Both the position numbers and the translations under genes were made by a program. 32,686 nucleotides of DNA from a virus. Positions 30,301 to 32,686 of this stretch are shown here, piece after piece (positions within the stretch are counted from its first letter, which is position 1; each line of letters starts with the position of its first letter). The stretch is taken from positions 1-32,686 of IMG/VR virus record IMGVR_UViG_3300048835_000988; one strand, 5' to 3'. A model generated the notes under the pieces. The model did not search any database. It was not told where the DNA came from and saw only the letters and a program-made list of their open reading frames with translations.

Positions 30301-30751
30301 CTATTGCGGAGAAAATCAAACTCCACCCGGACATAATGCCCTCCATCAATTCTTTTATAAATGTTTCCGAGGTTTCTATTTCGTGTTCATCAATATGATT
30401 ATCCAGGATAACTTTTCTCATTTCGCTTTCTAAAGGCTGTATATCACCTATTTCCGCTTGAAACTTTAAAAATGCCAGTGGTAGATCAGTTAATTCCACA
30501 TCCGGGAATATTTCCCTGCCAATTAATGTATTTTCTTTAAGATGAATTAACGGTAACCATGGTGTACCGTATAGTTTTGCCATGTTTAAAACGATATCTT
30601 CCGGGGGCATATGTTTCCCAACATCGATTGAATAAGCTTCATAACTACCCAATGCCCGAACCGAAATACTAAGCTTTGGCGCTGCTTCTTCCTGGGTTAA
30701 ACCGGAACGATCTCTGCAGATTCTGTAAATACTTCTGTATGATTCTTTCAT
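30248..30751 (-). CDS. HTH-XRE transcription regulator with C-terminal extension (167 aa)
   Basis: Residues 1-65 form an HTH_3 domain (YRICRDRSGLTQEEAAPKLSISVRALGSYEAY). The rest is helical and acidic, with PLAFLKFQAEIGDIQPLESEMRKV, of the kind seen in phage regulators that sense or bind a partner. The AAAGGATC ribosome site lies about 10 bases before the ATG. A plus-strand hairpin overlaps its last codons. It is in the early operon and may regulate lysogeny. Confidence 0.8.
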   Translation of the reverse strand: MKESYRSIYRICRDRSGLTQEEAAPKLSISVRALGSYEAYSIDVGKHMPPEDIVLNMAKLYGTPWLPLIHLKENTLIGREIFPDVELTDLPLAFLKFQAEIGDIQPLESEMRKVILDNHIDEHEIETSETFIKELMEGIMSGWSLIFSAIEKRPLREQRSQVISLSR

Positions 30752-30837
30752 GTTCTTTTCTGATCCTTTCGTATAAAATTAAAATATAGAAAATAAATTC
30801 TCCCAAATCTCTTCAACTACCTCAACATGATCCACGC

Positions 30838-31104
30838 TTAATTCTTTGATCTTTCTTCAACCCATTTTTCAGCCAAAGCTATGTTTACGTAGTACCGCTG
30901 ACCAATTTTAAAAGCCGGAAATGTGTCATCGTAAAGGTATAATGACCGTATACGATTATAGGGTAACCCCAGCTTCTCAGCAGCTTCCCTTGGCTTAAGC
31001 AGTAACGTTTCTGGCTCTGCTTTTGGTTTAGCAACTTCTTCCTTTACCAACTGCTCGATTATGGTTCCAAGTAATGTTAAAATACCTGTGTTTTGTGCTT
31101 GCAC
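30838..31104 (-). CDS. Excisionase-like HTH_17 DNA-binding protein (88 aa)
   Basis: The C-terminal half is a MerR-like winged helix of the HTH_17/excisionase type: LLKPREAAEKLGLPYNRIRSLYLYDD, then FPAFKIGQRYYVNIALAEKWVEE. The N-terminal 35 residues are a hydrophobic helix and Pro/Glu linker. GTG at 31104 has GAGGTG 6 bases upstream and is preferred over GTG at 31113. It could help the integrase at excision or act as a regulator. Confidence 0.78.
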   Translation of the reverse strand: MQAQNTGILTLLGTIIEQLVKEEVAKPKAEPETLLLKPREAAEKLGLPYNRIRSLYLYDDTFPAFKIGQRYYVNIALAEKWVEERSKN

Positions 31105-31139
31105 TTTTCTCACCTCTTATCTGTTTTATATTTTTACTC

Positions 31140-31168
31140 TTGTTTCAACTTCAAAATAAACCTATAAT
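31140..31168 (+). promoter_or_regulatory. Promoter of the plus-strand DUF4145 gene
   Basis: TTGTTT (31140-31145), a 17-base spacer and TATAAT (31163-31168), 35 bases before the ATG at 31204, with AAAGGAG as ribosome site in between. Spacing and -10 box are optimal. It points away from the minus-strand operon. Confidence 0.7.
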
Positions 31169-31203
31169 GATCCTAATCATTTGACTTACCAAAGGAGTTT
31201 ACA

Positions 31204-31890
31204 ATGGAGTTTGAAATAACCTCTCAAAATATTGATTACATAGCACCTGATGGATCTTTTGAACTTTGCGACGATCAGTATGATATAAATTTTGATACAT
31301 TATGCCCTCACTGCAAAACTACTTTTAAGCCAATTGCATTGAATGCTTATCATTCTGAAGACTTGATTTACGTAACTTTTCTATGTCCACATTGCAAGCA
31401 AATTTATTTTGCAATATTCTTTGAGTCAATCAGAAATGAAGTCACACTTGAAAAAATATTCCCAAATAATCACAGATCTTCTATCCTTCCAAAAGAAATT
31501 GAAGCTATATCACCTGGTTTTATTAAAATTTATGATCAAGCTTCAATTGCTGAAGAACAACAACTTGATGAAATATCAGGCATGGGTTACCGAAAGGCAC
31601 TTGAATTTCTAATTCGAGATTATGCTATTTCTAAACAACCTGACAAAAAACCTGAAATACTTAGCTCACCTTTGGTACAATGTATAAAAAGCTATATTGA
31701 TAATGACTCTATCAAAACCCTCGCAACAGTATCTGCATGGATCGGAAATGATGAAACTCATTATTTACGGCATCATGAAGATCGCAATATTAACGACTTA
31801 AAAAAATTCATTGATACAATTGTCAGTTTTTTTATGTTTGAAATTACATTAAAGGATGCTCAGAGCATTACTCACAAAAATAAGAAATGA
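31204..31890 (+). CDS. DUF4145 protein with double CPHC zinc ribbon (moron)
   Basis: This 228-residue protein is the only phage-region gene on the plus strand. It has CPHC at residues 34-37 and again at 61-64, a two-knuckle zinc ribbon, then GYRKALEFLIRDY at 128-140 and WIGNDETHYLRHHEDRN at 179-195. The GxRxALE...GNxxxH pattern is DUF4145, a helical domain found in restriction systems and stand-alone proteins; I recall it being linked to the HEPN superfamily, and no canonical RxxxxH nuclease motif is clear here. It has its own promoter and an AT-rich base composition. This fits a gene expressed in the lysogen. A role in immunity against other phages is inference. Confidence 0.82.
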   Translation: MEFEITSQNIDYIAPDGSFELCDDQYDINFDTLCPHCKTTFKPIALNAYHSEDLIYVTFLCPHCKQIYFAIFFESIRNEVTLEKIFPNNHRSSILPKEIEAISPGFIKIYDQASIAEEQQLDEISGMGYRKALEFLIRDYAISKQPDKKPEILSSPLVQCIKSYIDNDSIKTLATVSAWIGNDETHYLRHHEDRNINDLKKFIDTIVSFFMFEITLKDAQSITHKNKK

Positions 31891-31891
31891 T

Positions 31892-32068
31892 CTATTCCAT
31901 CCCTACTTTTATTTCAAAATCATAATTCTCAAGTTTTTCAATTGTGTTTTTGAGCTGTTGCATTTGAACTATCGCTTGTTCTAATAATTCTTCGAATGCT
32001 TTATTGCTTCTTGCAGAAATATACAATGAATTTTGGTTAGTATGCATAATTATTTTTGATTCATCCAT
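31892..32068 (-). CDS. Small helical early protein (58 aa)
   Basis: Helical protein with FEELLEQAIVQMQQLKNTIEKLENYDFEI, coiled-coil-like in the C-terminal half. AGGAGG 8 bases before the ATG at 32068. It ends one base after the DUF4145 stop on the other strand. No family is recognised. Confidence 0.65.
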   Translation of the reverse strand: MDESKIIMHTNQNSLYISARSNKAFEELLEQAIVQMQQLKNTIEKLENYDFEIKVGME

Positions 32069-32080
32069 CCCTCTCACCTC

Positions 32081-32374
32081 CTAAATTGAAACATATAATA
32101 AACTCAATAAATCGTCATACCAGCCTGTCCCATCATACTCAACACTTCTCTCTGTTGCCACTGGAACATCATCATCCTCTGTACCTGGGATATAAGCAAA
32201 GAAATTTCCCCAACAATTTACTAATGCTTGCACGTACCGTTTATCCATATCACGTACCCAAAACCAATCACTTCCATTTTTCTCCCATGCTGTTGCATCT
32301 AATTCCCAGTGACCGTCTTTTTCACAATCTTTTCGAATTTGTTCTAAAGTTTTCATTCCTTTAAAACGTTTCAT
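32081..32374 (-). CDS. Hypothetical early protein (97 aa)
   Basis: Acidic protein rich in Trp and Asp: WELDATAWEKNGSDWFWVRDMDKRYVQAL, then IPGTEDDDVPVATERSVEYDGTGW. Strongly negative charge could suggest DNA mimicry, but no known anti-restriction family is recognised. AAGGAG precedes the ATG. Confidence 0.65.
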   Translation of the reverse strand: MKRFKGMKTLEQIRKDCEKDGHWELDATAWEKNGSDWFWVRDMDKRYVQALVNCWGNFFAYIPGTEDDDVPVATERSVEYDGTGWYDDLLSLLYVSI

Positions 32375-32470
32375 TTCTTATTCTCCTTAATTTAAATAAA
32401 TTCTTTTATTGCTCTTTTCGTCTGATATCTTTTTAAATTCTATTTACTTACTTCTCAACTGCTTTTCTTT

Positions 32471-32686
32471 CTATTCATTAAACATTTTGGTTACTTCACT
32501 CTCAAAAAAAATCTGTTCAATCGGTAGCTCAAAGATTAATGAAACTATATTCGCTTCTTCTAGCGAGAACTTTCTTTCTCCTCGTTCCTTCAAACTATAC
32601 GCATTCTTACTCTTTAATCCCATTTTTTCTGCCATATAATCTTGAGTGTATCCATATTTTTGTCGCAGCTTTCTAACTTTGCTCAT
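32471..32686 (-). CDS. Cro-like XRE repressor at the right edge (71 aa)
   Basis: One HTH_3 domain: VRKLRQKYGYTQDYMAEKMGLK, NAYSLKERGERKFSLEEANIV, followed by the hydrophobic end IEQIFFESEVTKM typical of phage Cro/repressor-like proteins. The start codon is the last base triplet of the window, so an upstream extension cannot be excluded. It is the first early gene visible and has the orientation of Cro; the CI-type repressor and integrase are expected beyond the edge. Confidence 0.8.
   Translation of the reverse strand: MSKVRKLRQKYGYTQDYMAEKMGLKSKNAYSLKERGERKFSLEEANIVSLIFELPIEQIFFESEVTKMFNE

Noticed and set aside
32081-32374. Acidic 97-aa protein as an Ocr/ArdA-type DNA mimic
   Set aside because: The charge is suggestive, but no sequence pattern of a known anti-restriction family is seen, so it stays hypothetical.

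Overview
This window is most of a siphovirus-type prophage with an HK97-like head and a long non-contractile tail, integrated in a low-GC Bacillota chromosome. The clostridial ChW repeats in the endolysin, the GGAGG-type ribosome sites and the frequent TTG/GTG starts suggest a clostridial host, possibly an Eubacterium/Acetobacterium relative; I cannot fix the genus. Nearly all phage genes are on the minus strand, so the phage reads from the right edge (early) to the left (late).

Left edge: a host disulfide oxidoreductase (1-1305, 5' end outside the window) and its terminator. The 3' end of a tRNA gene (tRNA-Thr-like, 1524-1560) follows and most likely marks one attachment site. The 1561-1794 stretch has paired direct repeats and a 30-bp palindrome. 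Next, in the lysogenic-conversion position between attachment site and lysin, come an AT-rich two-gene cassette (SF1 helicase plus a DUF2290-like protein, 1795-4483) and a Dam-type DNA methylase.

Late region, read right to left: HNH/P-loop kinase fusion (24157), small and large terminase, portal, ClpP-like protease, capsid, head-tail connector genes, major tail protein, tail chaperones joined by a -1 frameshift, tape measure with an M23 peptidase domain, Dit, Gp37/Tal-like protein, baseplate and receptor-binding genes, small tail-end genes, holin and ChW amidase (5559).

Middle: a stand-alone 204-aa tyrosine recombinase (24368-24982) lies beside a 12-bp inverted repeat that encloses a promoter-like segment, next to a strong terminator. 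An AT-rich membrane protein with its own promoter and a sigma-like late regulator follow.

Early region (26.3-32.7 kb): a lipoprotein and a tiny membrane protein, a chain of overlapping small genes (TAATG, ATGA, GTGA junctions), a replication initiator containing 12-bp iterons, G39P-like helicase-loader genes, XRE regulators, an excisionase-like HTH protein, and a Cro-like protein at the right edge. One gene, a DUF4145 zinc-ribbon protein, is on the opposite strand with its own promoter. The true integrase, CI repressor and second attachment site are not in the window and should lie beyond the right edge.

The best candidates for something undescribed are (1) the helicase/DUF2290-like cassette as an anti-phage system, (2) the recombinase beside a possible invertible promoter, (3) the HNH-kinase fusion in the packaging module, and (4) separate accessory genes (lipoprotein, DUF4145, membrane protein) that could act in superinfection exclusion.
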